IMG/VR virus record: IMGVR_UViG_3300027770_000025
Coordinates: 186,001 to 250,000 of that record
Source of the DNA: a virus
Direction: 5' to 3' (one strand)
DNA length: 64,000 bases
Below, in pieces: positions 43,204-51,258 of this stretch (positions are counted from its first letter, which is position 1; each line of letters begins with the position of its first letter). The notes below the pieces were generated by a model, which made no database searches, was not told the origin of the DNA, and saw nothing but the letters and a program-made list of their open reading frames with translations. The translations under genes and the position numbers were made by a program.

Positions 43204-43611
43204 TTACTTTAACTCCTCAAGATTCATCCGGCTTCCCTGACCCCAGTAATCTGCACCCCCGTAATAGGTGCAAATCTCTTCATTTTGTTCTATGTCTCTA
43301 ATTGCATAGAAGAAAAAAGTCTCCCTTGGTTCTGAACTTTTCCATGCTGCATTGGGAGAATTTGAATGATTGTAAAGTGCTCCATAACCAGTTGGTATAA
43401 CCTGTGTAACCGGAGACACAGTAGGCCACATAAATCGATAGTGTTCTAGTACATGCCAACATGATGCATTTACGTGTAGATCCAGTCCTATAACTGTGCA
43501 TTCTTCTATGATCTCACCCTTTCCTATTCTGGATTTAGCAAAAACACCATATCCGTGGATTGGGCTAGGTGAAACATAAACTTTTTCTGGTAAATAAATT
43601 TGTACTGCCAT
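43204..43611 (-). CDS. SET-domain protein lysine methyltransferase
   Basis: 135 residues. SET landmarks: SPIHGYGVFAKSRIGKGEII at the start, the knot motif GALYNHSNSPNAAW with the NH-x-x-x-P-N pseudoknot residues, FFFYAIRDIEQNEEICTYYG with the catalytic tyrosines. It should transfer a methyl group from SAM to lysine in a protein. The gene lies close to a histone-like Hc1 gene 1 kb upstream, so that protein is a conceivable substrate; this is inference. Confidence 0.85.
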   Translation of the reverse strand: MAVQIYLPEKVYVSPSPIHGYGVFAKSRIGKGEIIEECTVIGLDLHVNASCWHVLEHYRFMWPTVSPVTQVIPTGYGALYNHSNSPNAAWKSSEPRETFFFYAIRDIEQNEEICTYYGGADYWGQGSRMNLEELK

Positions 43612-43672
43612 TTGATCTGTTTTTTAAGTATAGGTTATACACACAAAAAGAAAAACTGTTCCGGCTTAATAT

Positions 43673-44050
43673 CTATTTAGAATTTAGCCAATCCCTATAA
43701 TCTTTTAAATTCTCCAGATTTTTTTTCCCCTTTTTCTTTTGCTTAGAGTCGGGATCAAGAAAAGGTACTATTTTACCTGGGCCTTTTGGCTGGAACGTCG
43801 GAATACTGTCAGATCCAACAGGTTCCAAACTAACTGGCATATCACCAATGACTTCCTCATCCACATGGTGTGGCAAGTTCTTATGTTTCGTAGAAGCATA
43901 TTTTTGAAGTTCCTTCTTAGTCATGCTATCTGCAAGATTCGTAATGGCTTTCTTGTATTTTGGATTGAGATCGGAAGGTTCCATCGCTCCCACTTTTATT
44001 GCATAGGCCTGGGCCATTAATCGTTGTTGTGCTGTACTAAGTGCTGGCAT
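43673..44050 (-). CDS. DUF3008-family protein
   Basis: 125 residues. The N-terminus MPALSTAQQRLMAQAYAIKV and KELQKYASTKHKNLPHHV match DUF3008, a small protein common in T4-like cyanophages. The C-terminal part is Pro/Lys-rich and ends LENLKDYRDWLNSK, similar to the leader motif but at the other end. Function of the family is unknown. GATATATA precedes it by 25 nt, suggesting late expression. Confidence 0.75.
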   Translation of the reverse strand: MPALSTAQQRLMAQAYAIKVGAMEPSDLNPKYKKAITNLADSMTKKELQKYASTKHKNLPHHVDEEVIGDMPVSLEPVGSDSIPTFQPKGPGKIVPFLDPDSKQKKKGKKNLENLKDYRDWLNSK

Positions 44051-44075
44051 TTCTTCTGTTGATTTTTTTGTGATC

Positions 44076-44083
44076 TATATATC
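44076..44083 (-). promoter_or_regulatory. Candidate late promoter GATATATA
   Basis: Octamer 25 nt upstream of the ATG at 44050 of the DUF3008 gene. Confidence 0.4.
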
Positions 44084-44090
44084 CACACAA

Positions 44091-44118
44091 AAAAGGACTT
44101 ATAAATATAAGTCCTTTT
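44091..44118 (-). terminator. Terminator overlapping a gene end
   Basis: AAAAGGACTTATA pairs perfectly with TATAAGTCCTTTT. The stop codon of the 44099-44341 gene lies in the stem, so coding and termination share sequence. Confidence 0.85.
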
Positions 44119-44341
44119 GTTTCTTGTCCCATTCACTTTGTGTTATGGGTTTAGAGGATAAATCCCAATTCTTATCTGGATTGATAATTTTCTTTTTAGA
44201 TTTGTACCAATCATTGAAGGTCCAAATAAATCGATTATATCCCTTGCCGACTAAGGCAAATCCACTGTCCCCTGGTTGAATAGCCATTGGCGATTGAGGG
44301 GGAGCATAAAAACTTGTTTCAGGATTCTTTGTTTTTGACAT
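44099..44341 (-). CDS. Small hypothetical protein
   Basis: 80 residues, starting MSKTKNPETSFYAPPQSPMA, with RFIWTFNDWYKSKKK in the middle. Pro- and Lys-rich, no known family. It begins 2 bp after the 44344-44553 gene stops, forming a small run with it. Confidence 0.65.
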   Translation of the reverse strand: MSKTKNPETSFYAPPQSPMAIQPGDSGFALVGKGYNRFIWTFNDWYKSKKKIINPDKNWDLSSKPITQSEWDKKQKDLYL

Positions 44342-44343
44342 TA

Positions 44344-44553
44344 TTAGTTGCCTACGACAGCCTCTATTTTTGATTTCGTAACTTGAGTTGTCTCAAATCC
44401 TCCAACTGAACCATCTAAGTATTCAGCCATTTTAGTTTCTACGTCAAGAACAGATTCGCCAGATACTAAGAATTCTGCTTTTTTATAAACAGGATCACCG
44501 TTCTTGTTAACCTCTCCAGACTCAAAACTTGTTTTAACTACGTAATAGCTCAT
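44344..44553 (-). CDS. Small hypothetical protein
   Basis: 69 residues, beta-alpha pattern starting MSYYVVKTSFESGEVNKNG, with a V-x-x-V-E-x-K-M-A-E stretch. It could be a short relative of DUF4494-type phage proteins of Bacteroidota, at low certainty. It follows the histone-like gene by 25 bp. Confidence 0.65.
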   Translation of the reverse strand: MSYYVVKTSFESGEVNKNGDPVYKKAEFLVSGESVLDVETKMAEYLDGSVGGFETTQVTKSKIEAVVGN

Positions 44554-44578
44554 TAGATTTTTAGTTTTAAAATGTTAA

Positions 44579-44758
44579 TTAAGCTTTTTTGTTTTTAAAC
44601 TCTTGCACTTCTAATCTAAGATCTTGAGCAAGTTTTTTAAGTTCCTGCATAGCTTGTCTTACTCTTGTACCAGCTGAGCCGTTACCTTTGTCGAAAAACT
44701 TTTCAGCGTCTCCTTGAGTGCTTTCGATTAATGCTTTGATTTGTTCGAATTTTTCCAT
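44579..44758 (-). CDS. Histone H1/Hc1-like nucleoid protein
   Basis: 59 residues from the ATG at 44758: MEKFEQIKALIESTQGDAEK, then FFDKGNGSAGTRVRQAMQEL and a Lys-rich end. This is close to the short histone H1-like (Hc1) proteins found in most Bacteroidota, whose pattern is K-F-x-x-L-K-x-x-I-x-x-x-x-x-D-A-x-K-F-x-x-K-G-N-x-x-A-G-T-R. Such proteins bind DNA without sequence preference. In a phage it may compact DNA in the capsid or take over the host nucleoid. It also supports a Bacteroidota host. Confidence 0.85.
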   Translation of the reverse strand: MEKFEQIKALIESTQGDAEKFFDKGNGSAGTRVRQAMQELKKLAQDLRLEVQEFKNKKA

Positions 44759-44818
44759 GATTTTTTTTGTTTTTTAAATTGTTACTATTTATACTTGTTT
44801 ATTACTGATTGTTTCGTC

Positions 44819-45382
44819 TTATCTGCTAATTAATACAGATTTTTTTGTTGATCCCTGTTGAACCGACCAATTTTCTCCTAAATAAGAAATAATAATTGAC
44901 TTCATAAACTCAATATATTCACCCTTACCGTCAAATTCTAAATTGTCCTGTATTTCATCATATATTCTATTGGTCTTAGGATTTGATTCTAGATAGCTGC
45001 TTAAACATTTCGATGCGTATTCCATTATTCTAGAAACCTCATTTCCACCTGCTTTGAATTTCATAGTGTTAGGCTGAGGAACTTCCTCTTTCTTTACCGC
45101 TATGTCTTCTATTAATTCATGAGAAATCTCATTCAATGTAAGTACACAATATGAATTTTTAGGTCCATCTATAACTTCGTTATTAGAATATTTTCCGATT
45201 ATGAAATGAAATCCTTTTTCATCTTCACCCCTTTCATCTTCTATATCAAAGAAGTAGTTGTAAATATCCCCGTTTTTTACCAAGAGGAAAGGAGAAGTAC
45301 CGAATCCATCTGATTCATGCATAGACCTTGACTCCAGATCATTTATTTTGAATTGCTCGAATGTAGATATTATTCTTCTCAT
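44819..45382 (-). CDS. Leader-bearing hypothetical protein
   Basis: 187 residues. Leader MRRIISTFEQFKIND matches the shared motif. The body has strands and helices with no catalytic signature (e.g. YCVLTLNEISHELIEDIAVK). It is followed by no close downstream gene and sits 8 bp after the ligase fusion. Function unknown. Confidence 0.7.
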   Translation of the reverse strand: MRRIISTFEQFKINDLESRSMHESDGFGTSPFLLVKNGDIYNYFFDIEDERGEDEKGFHFIIGKYSNNEVIDGPKNSYCVLTLNEISHELIEDIAVKKEEVPQPNTMKFKAGGNEVSRIMEYASKCLSSYLESNPKTNRIYDEIQDNLEFDGKGEYIEFMKSIIISYLGENWSVQQGSTKKSVLISR

Positions 45383-45390
45383 TTTATTTT

Positions 45391-47412
45391 TTATTTTTCT
45401 ATATTTTCTTTTAGAGATTCATTCTCAAGATCTGCGATTTCACTCTCAGTTACGATTTCCTCTGATTCTTTAATTTCCTTTCCGTTAATAGAAGAAAGTA
45501 AACTATTATAGAAAGAAGAAACACCCTGTGGTACAAGCTTTTTAAATGTTAGGAAATCTTCGTTCCCTATGGAATTTCTAATTTCTGTTCCTGTCGTTGT
45601 TCTTGGGGTTTCTACAACTTCTATTTCTTCAGAGAAATCACCGCCAGCTTTTTTAAGGTATTCCGATTGTTTCCTGTAATCATCCATCCTATCGTCGCCA
45701 GCTCCTATTAGATTAACTTTATACCCCATTTCTTTTGCTATACCATATATAACACCCAATAATCCTTTTTTAGTTGCAAAATATCCATTAATTAGTCCAG
45801 GATGATCCTTAACTACTGCTTCCATATACTTGCCAATAAGATCCTCATTGAATGGGGATTTGCCCGATTTATTATGACCTGGATTAACCACAGCAACTAT
45901 ACTAGGTAAACCGTTTTTCTCTTTAAGTAATTTTGCCATCTTTATATGACCATTATGGAAAGGCTGGAATCTGCCAACTAAAATATTAACCTCATTAAGC
46001 TCCGGTTTTTTGTCTTCCCCTTTTTCATCTAATTTAGGTTTTTCTATGTCCTTCTTAGTTGTATCTATTGTTTCCAAAGCCGAGATAAATTCATTATAAG
46101 AACAGAAGTGATCATCATCCTTAGTGCTCTCTTCAGATTCACTAGTTACGTAATCAACTTTTTTAGGCTTTAAATTATTCTTTTTAAAATCTAAAAATGA
46201 AGGCATTTCTGACTCCATTACAGCAGGTTTCTTTGTTTCAGTCTCTACCCTTTTTTCTATTGAGGATACGAGTAAATTGAATTGATCTATTATACCTGGT
46301 GTGATTATTCCACCTGCTCTCTTTTTAATCTTTCTGAATGAATTAAGAATAAGCTTAAATAGCGATTCAAAAGCTTCGTCTTCTTCCAAATACTTTAGTA
46401 CTCTTCTGTCAGTTATAAGATTCTTATTCAGTCTGAAGTCTTCTTTCTTTAAATATTCTGGCTCTTGAAAATCTGCCCCTTTGTATTTGTATCCATATTC
46501 GTCTAGGAATTTAGAGAAGACATCAGAAATAAAAGAAATGTATCTCTCATCTTCGGTAGTTCCTGCTATTTCAAAAGTATCCACACCATTTTCTAGTATG
46601 AAGTTCATCACATCCAGTATAGTAATACCTAAGAAATCGCTAGGTTTTTCCTCTGTTCTTTTCTTAGCCTTTGATTTTGCAAGCTCAGTAAAAACAGGAT
46701 CTACCATTTTAGATAAAATAGGTTCTTGCTCTTCATCTTCTTCCCCGAATCTAAATACTATTCCCTCTATTGGCTTTTCTAAATCTGCATTTAGAGCAGT
46801 CTTTTTTAATTCAGGATTAAGCACGCCAATAATAAATGCAACGAAACTTCTTGTTTTATATTCGGTTACGAGATCTTCGAAAGGTGTTCTTAAGAAATCG
46901 AGTATTCTATCTTTCTGCTCTTTTTCAAGATACCCCTGAAAAATGATAGGTGGTCTTTCTACCCCTAATAAATCTGCCCATGTATCTAGATCATTCTTAC
47001 CCTGAATTGTTCCCTTAGGTTTTCCACTTTGATCTTTCTTATGGATATAAGAAAGTATTAGATTATTCTTAGGAACTTCATCATAAACTATCTCAACCGG
47101 AGCACTATTTGCAAAGTACTCTAATCCAAATCTCCACCCCCTAGGGATTTCTTTTATTATGTGGGGAGGCAATGATTCGATATATTGTATGGGTTTTTCA
47201 TAGTACTTCATTAAAGTCCTATCTACCAGGGTTATTGGATTTCTCTGATCTCTTTTATAAAAATTAAATTTTCCTGTTTCGCTATCTCTTTCAACAATGA
47301 AAGCAGACCCGTCCATTTTCTCGTTAACGGTAACATAAGTGTTGAAAAGATTATCGATGAAATCTTTTCCCTTCTTATTATAGAGATCATATAAATGACT
47401 AATTCCTGCCAT
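45391..47412 (-). CDS. RNA-ligase-like domain fused to HxGH nucleotidylyltransferase
   Basis: 673 residues. Residues ~1-270 look like a covalent nucleotidyltransferase/RNA ligase: motif I VNEKMDGSAFIV with the adenylated Lys near 33, motif III GWRFGLEYFA, motif IV IEGIVFRFGEE. Residues ~465-650 form a Rossmann nucleotidylyltransferase: NILVGRFQPFHNGHIK (HxGH), and TTGTEIRNSI in the place of ISSTxIR. This half resembles NMN adenylyltransferase or related CTP/ATP transferases. A linker of ~200 residues includes MPSFLDFKKN, akin to the leader motif. Joining an RNA ligase to an NMN/nucleotide transferase suggests RNA-end or NAD-cap chemistry; that is inference. Confidence 0.75.
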   Translation of the reverse strand: MAGISHLYDLYNKKGKDFIDNLFNTYVTVNEKMDGSAFIVERDSETGKFNFYKRDQRNPITLVDRTLMKYYEKPIQYIESLPPHIIKEIPRGWRFGLEYFANSAPVEIVYDEVPKNNLILSYIHKKDQSGKPKGTIQGKNDLDTWADLLGVERPPIIFQGYLEKEQKDRILDFLRTPFEDLVTEYKTRSFVAFIIGVLNPELKKTALNADLEKPIEGIVFRFGEEDEEQEPILSKMVDPVFTELAKSKAKKRTEEKPSDFLGITILDVMNFILENGVDTFEIAGTTEDERYISFISDVFSKFLDEYGYKYKGADFQEPEYLKKEDFRLNKNLITDRRVLKYLEEDEAFESLFKLILNSFRKIKKRAGGIITPGIIDQFNLLVSSIEKRVETETKKPAVMESEMPSFLDFKKNNLKPKKVDYVTSESEESTKDDDHFCSYNEFISALETIDTTKKDIEKPKLDEKGEDKKPELNEVNILVGRFQPFHNGHIKMAKLLKEKNGLPSIVAVVNPGHNKSGKSPFNEDLIGKYMEAVVKDHPGLINGYFATKKGLLGVIYGIAKEMGYKVNLIGAGDDRMDDYRKQSEYLKKAGGDFSEEIEVVETPRTTTGTEIRNSIGNEDFLTFKKLVPQGVSSFYNSLLSSINGKEIKESEEIVTESEIADLENESLKENIEK

Positions 47413-47422
47413 GTTTTAAATT

Positions 47423-48355
47423 TTAACCAATTCTGTTTATTTCTGTTGGTATTTCTAGACCAGCTCTTTCAAGATATTCCAGAAATCTTTGTTTTATTTC
47501 AGGTAATCTTTCGTGTAGATCAAATTTTGGATCTTCTATTATATCTAATAAAGCCTCGAAAGTTTTAACATCCTCTAGTTTATATCCCTGACCCAATGCA
47601 AAGTTTATAAATTCTTGAGGATCTCTTGTCACAAATCTTTCGCTTCCCTCTAATTTCTTAGAGTGTTTTAATCGGGGGATTCTAATTCCTTTGTATGATT
47701 TCGTGTGCCAATATAATCCGTCACTAAGAATCAATACAGGTGCATTATAGTCCATGATTTCCCCAGTTTCATCTGTATCTATTATTTCTTTTCTAGCGGA
47801 TAGTATGGCTGATAAAAGCCAGTTTCTGTGTGCTGATTTGTATTTACTCTCGTCCACTTTATAATTGGGCGAATAGTAAATAAAATCTGCCCATTCCATG
47901 CTGGATAATGGGATAAGGTCCAATTGAACTATGCCCTTTTGTAAATCACCTTCTATTGGCCAGCCAAGGCTAACCACGTTTAATCCCTTCAGATAATTTA
48001 TTTCTGGTTCAAATCCAAGTGCTTCTGCAAGTTGTGTTCTTAGTATGGTATCAACCGTTGCCGAACATTCTTTAGCGCCTACCCCATGCTCTCGTGAAAA
48101 GAAAGTTGTATCATAGCCAAGATCAAGATCACCTGATGTGTCATCGGGATTCTTTTTCTTACCTATGCTTCCGATTATAATATATTCCTCCCCGTACTTA
48201 TCAACATCTATACCTAGAAGTGGAAAAAGAATTTCTTTGATACTATCAAGGGTTTTAGGAAATTCATCTTCACGAATTCTCCTTGAGGTTTTTATGGCAG
48301 CGCCACCCTCAAATATCTTGGAAAAGCCTGAAAAATTTAAAACAGTATTACCCAT
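47423..48355 (-). CDS. Leader-bearing nucleotidyltransferase-superfamily protein
   Basis: 310 residues from the ATG at 48355, which overlaps the previous gene end by 8 nt. Leader NTVLNFSGFSKIFEGGAA with an I-F-E site. The NTase signature is IIIGSIGKKKNPDDTSGDLDLGYD: GS plus the D-x-D metal acids. Members transfer a nucleotide to RNA, protein or antibiotics. It sits beside the RNA-ligase fusion and may act in the same RNA pathway. Exact substrate is unknown. Confidence 0.75.
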   Translation of the reverse strand: MGNTVLNFSGFSKIFEGGAAIKTSRRIREDEFPKTLDSIKEILFPLLGIDVDKYGEEYIIIGSIGKKKNPDDTSGDLDLGYDTTFFSREHGVGAKECSATVDTILRTQLAEALGFEPEINYLKGLNVVSLGWPIEGDLQKGIVQLDLIPLSSMEWADFIYYSPNYKVDESKYKSAHRNWLLSAILSARKEIIDTDETGEIMDYNAPVLILSDGLYWHTKSYKGIRIPRLKHSKKLEGSERFVTRDPQEFINFALGQGYKLEDVKTFEALLDIIEDPKFDLHERLPEIKQRFLEYLERAGLEIPTEINRIG

Positions 48356-48893
48356 TATTTTTTTGAATCTTATCATAATATCTTCCCATAGCACCACTTA
48401 AATAGCTGCTATATTGTTTCTCGTCGTCTGTTTTAGGCTTAAGCGGATCATAGTTTTTACCGAAGTAGCTTTTACCTTTAAGAGCACCTGATTTATAGAA
48501 ATCTTCAGCATCTTTCTGTGTAACGTTCTTATCCCCTATTTTTTCCTTCTCCCAATCATCCAAGACATCTTTCTCTTTAGACTTAAGATCAGCTTTAGAC
48601 ATTTTAGAATAGCTATCTTTAGAATCACCTTTAAAGAAAAAATCAGAAATAGCAGCTCCTGAGCTAGCTATCAATCTTCCGAAAAGTGGAATAATTGAAT
48701 TTATTCTATTAATCGTTGCCCTTCCTCCGTCATCCGGACCTGGATCAGTATCTCCCCTAAGCTTATCGTACTCGTATTCCATGTTTGCATCCACCTTTCT
48801 AAGCCATCTGCTTAGTTTAGTATTGCCTTTATATAAGTCGATTTCACCTTCAGTTAGCGATTCTGTAAAAGTATCAAATTTCTTTATCCTCAT
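48348..48893 (-). CDS. Leader-bearing protein, possible internal head protein
   Basis: 181 residues. Leader MRIKKFDTFTESLTE, followed by Gly-Glu; LTE fits the L/I-x-E site. A short hydrophobic stretch (about 70-86, IIPLFGRLIASSGAAISDFF) is followed by a Lys/Asp-rich charged half and a Tyr-rich tail. No enzyme motif. GATATATAAAG precedes it by 16 nt. It resembles T4 internal proteins in size and charge. Confidence 0.75.
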   Translation of the reverse strand: MRIKKFDTFTESLTEGEIDLYKGNTKLSRWLRKVDANMEYEYDKLRGDTDPGPDDGGRATINRINSIIPLFGRLIASSGAAISDFFFKGDSKDSYSKMSKADLKSKEKDVLDDWEKEKIGDKNVTQKDAEDFYKSGALKGKSYFGKNYDPLKPKTDDEKQYSSYLSGAMGRYYDKIQKNNG

Positions 48894-48909
48894 TTCTGTA
48901 GTTTTTCTT

Positions 48910-48917
48910 TATATATC
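48910..48917 (-). promoter_or_regulatory. Candidate late promoter GATATATA
   Basis: GATATATAAAG 16 nt before the ATG at 48893; same extended form as at 28177. Confidence 0.45.
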
Positions 48918-48924
48918 CCTAAAA

Positions 48925-50463
48925 TTAAAGTTTTACCTTGTATATCTTATATTCGAAGGATTCGTTCTTATAGATCTGAATTCTTGCTTCTGAGTGTTTA
49001 AGTAGATAGTTTTGGTACTTAGGCGAAGAAAAGTCATCAACAAAGTCTATTATGTTAACTTTTTCCTTACCCTCCATCTGTCTCATTCCCCTCCCTAAAC
49101 TTTGTTTAATTAGAACCTCACTTTTATATGACTCAACCAAAAAAATGTTATGTAGGTTGTTTATTGAGATTCCCGTTGAGAATGTACCATAGGTTGCAAT
49201 AAGTATTTTATTATTTCCTGATGCCATTCTTGATTTGTATTCCTCCCTTAAACCCTCGTTTGTGTCGCCATCTACATAGAAAACCTCTTTTTCGCTATTC
49301 TTCTCCCTGAGTAGGTTCCATATCTGTTTGCCATACTCATCCTTAACAGATTGGAATAGCACCAAAGAATTCTTAGATGTTTTACTTATAAAGTCTACTA
49401 CATAATTAAGCCTTTTCTTGCTTTCAACTACAAGTTTTCTCTCCAGATTATAAACCTCATTCCCTTCTAGATTATTATTATTAAGCTTTAAATCAGCAAG
49501 TTTATCCTTATATTCTTTTTCTAACCAATCCATAACGACTATCTTGATTGAAACCGGTGTTGCATAATTATTATCGAAAAGAAAACTAGGGGATATCTCA
49601 ACTATAAGTGGACCGAGAAATTGCTGTATAGTCAAATAATCCGCCGTGCCCCTTTTAGTTAGTGTTCCAGTTAGTCCGAATCTCCACCTAGAGTGCATAC
49701 AATTTGCAACAATCTTTTTGATAGACATTGAATTTGTATGATGTGCTTCGTCAACAAAAACCAAATCAGCTTCTTCGAAGAATTCAGGATCTTGTTTAAC
49801 CAAAGACTGGAATGTACCTATAATAACATCACATCCTTCTCTTAATTTAGATCCGCCACCTATTTGTTGTATCTTAGAACCTAGCTTATGTAATCCATAA
49901 TCTTCAAAATCCTCACTACCTTGGAAAACCAAGTTTGTACTAGGAACGATCATAAGGAACTTTCTAATAAGTCCTTTCTGTCTAAGATATGCAAATATCA
50001 TAAACGAGATTAGAGTCTTGCCAGATGATGTTGCAACCTCAGAAATCGAGTATCTATATTTGATTAGCTTCCATGCTGTCTCAATCTGGTAATCCCTTGG
50101 CATCTTATTTGGATCACCGCCAATGCCGCCTTCAAAAAATTCATTAACCCATTCGGTATACTCCTCCAGGGTCAAGTCCTTACTAACTATTTTATCGAGA
50201 CCGTTTATCTCGATCTCTATTCTATAATCTTCGCCGATTTGTAAAACTTCTCTCCATAGGCCTATTGGAACTTTCCATGCGTTACCCTTCTTTTCAATAA
50301 AGCATATATTTCCATCCCAGATTTTTTTCTTAACTAAAGGATGGAAATAGAAGTTGTGTATCTTCTTGGTTAATGATATATCTATTTGTTTCTTCTCAAC
50401 CTCGTCAAGTGCTTCAGTTAGCACTATCCATTGATGGTCGTCAGAAACTTGGAATTTAATCAT
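48925..50463 (-). CDS. uvsW: UvsW-like DNA/RNA helicase
   Basis: 512 residues, close to T4 UvsW (503). N-terminal substrate-binding domain, then SF2 motifs: SEVATSSGKTLISF (Walker A, ~140), VDEAHHTNS (motif II, ~250), RFGLTGTLTKRG (III), and QSLGRGMRQMEGKEKV (VI, ~455). UvsW unwinds R-loops and branched DNA, switches off origin replication and drives recombination-dependent replication. GATATATA at 50468 near its start fits the fact that uvsW is a late gene in T4. Confidence 0.93.
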   Translation of the reverse strand: MIKFQVSDDHQWIVLTEALDEVEKKQIDISLTKKIHNFYFHPLVKKKIWDGNICFIEKKGNAWKVPIGLWREVLQIGEDYRIEIEINGLDKIVSKDLTLEEYTEWVNEFFEGGIGGDPNKMPRDYQIETAWKLIKYRYSISEVATSSGKTLISFMIFAYLRQKGLIRKFLMIVPSTNLVFQGSEDFEDYGLHKLGSKIQQIGGGSKLREGCDVIIGTFQSLVKQDPEFFEEADLVFVDEAHHTNSMSIKKIVANCMHSRWRFGLTGTLTKRGTADYLTIQQFLGPLIVEISPSFLFDNNYATPVSIKIVVMDWLEKEYKDKLADLKLNNNNLEGNEVYNLERKLVVESKKRLNYVVDFISKTSKNSLVLFQSVKDEYGKQIWNLLREKNSEKEVFYVDGDTNEGLREEYKSRMASGNNKILIATYGTFSTGISINNLHNIFLVESYKSEVLIKQSLGRGMRQMEGKEKVNIIDFVDDFSSPKYQNYLLKHSEARIQIYKNESFEYKIYKVKL

Positions 50464-50467
50464 TATC

Positions 50468-50475
50468 TATATATC
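50468..50475 (-). promoter_or_regulatory. GATATATA just before uvsW
   Basis: Octamer 4 nt before the ATG at 50463. T4 uvsW is expressed from a late promoter, which agrees, but the spacing is tight. Confidence 0.3.
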
Positions 50476-50919
50476 TTATTTTACGGTGGACCCTCTTAGA
50501 TATTCCTCAAGCGATATTCTTTGGCGAACCCCATAAAGCATATGATCCACAGTTTGTACTGTTTGATCTATAAATTTTCTATGGCTTTCTACAAGCTCTA
50601 TCTTTTCTGCAATCTCAGTTAAGTCACCTTCAATTAATACGGTCTTTTCATTAGCACCGTATCTAACATCGCTTCTTTCTGAATAATCTTTTAGCTTCTT
50701 TGCTCTCTCCACTCTTCCTTTTGAATTCAATTTAGATACAATAGCTGCTAGCTTATAACTGTACTCAAGTAAAACCTGGCGTTGGCTGAAAAGATCAACC
50801 TGAGCTTTAGCTAGGGTTTTTATATCCTTCATCATGATGGCTATTACTTGTATTTTCTCTCTCCATTCGCCTCTTTCGTTTTCGAAGATCTTACTAAAAT
50901 CAGTTTTTTCTGTTGACAT
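50476..50919 (-). CDS. uvsY: Probable UvsY-like recombination mediator
   Basis: 147 residues, mostly helical and charged, near T4 UvsY (137). The middle KLKDYSERSDVRYGANEKTV and VESHRKFIDQTVQTVDHML follow the helical plan of UvsY. It lies immediately beside uvsW, as in T4. UvsY helps load UvsX onto gp32-coated DNA. Support is size, composition and neighbourhood rather than a strict motif. Confidence 0.55.
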   Translation of the reverse strand: MSTEKTDFSKIFENERGEWREKIQVIAIMMKDIKTLAKAQVDLFSQRQVLLEYSYKLAAIVSKLNSKGRVERAKKLKDYSERSDVRYGANEKTVLIEGDLTEIAEKIELVESHRKFIDQTVQTVDHMLYGVRQRISLEEYLRGSTVK

Positions 50920-51258
50920 TTAAAATAGTTTATTTTTATCTTTATCTTTATTTTTACTGCTAGTTAGACTTACCACCTTAACAGAATTTTTATTTTTTTC
51001 GCTCTTCTTTTCTTTAGGTTCCTTTACTACAGGTTCATCAAATTCCGTGCTGACCTGATCTATTAGATTATCCTTCAGCTTAAGTGGGAATTTTATGCGA
51101 GGAGAACTTCTCTCATCACACTGTTTTTCCCATTCACCAGTTTTGTCCGTGCCTGAGCTAGGATCATTTATCAATAAAATATCTAAGGTCAAGTGCTTCG
51201 TTGGTAAAGTAGTTATCAAATCTCTTAATTTTTTTCCCCGTAGTTCTAAGGTGAACAA
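50920..51258 (-). CDS. Hypothetical Lys-rich protein, uncertain start
   Basis: Up to 112 residues, of which the first ~30 overlap the end of the primase gene in another frame. A TTG near 51180 would avoid most of the overlap. The C-terminus is Lys/Ser-rich (KEKKSEKNKNSVKVVSLTS). No family recognised. The stop abuts the ATG of the UvsY-like gene. Confidence 0.5.
   Translation of the reverse strand: MFTLELRGKKLRDLITTLPTKHLTLDILLINDPSSGTDKTGEWEKQCDERSSPRIKFPLKLKDNLIDQVSTEFDEPVVKEPKEKKSEKNKNSVKVVSLTSSKNKDKDKNKLF

Noticed and set aside
50920-51258. Full 112-residue extent of the Lys-rich protein
   Set aside because: The first ~30 codons duplicate the primase end in another frame and look like a shadow; only the later part is accepted.
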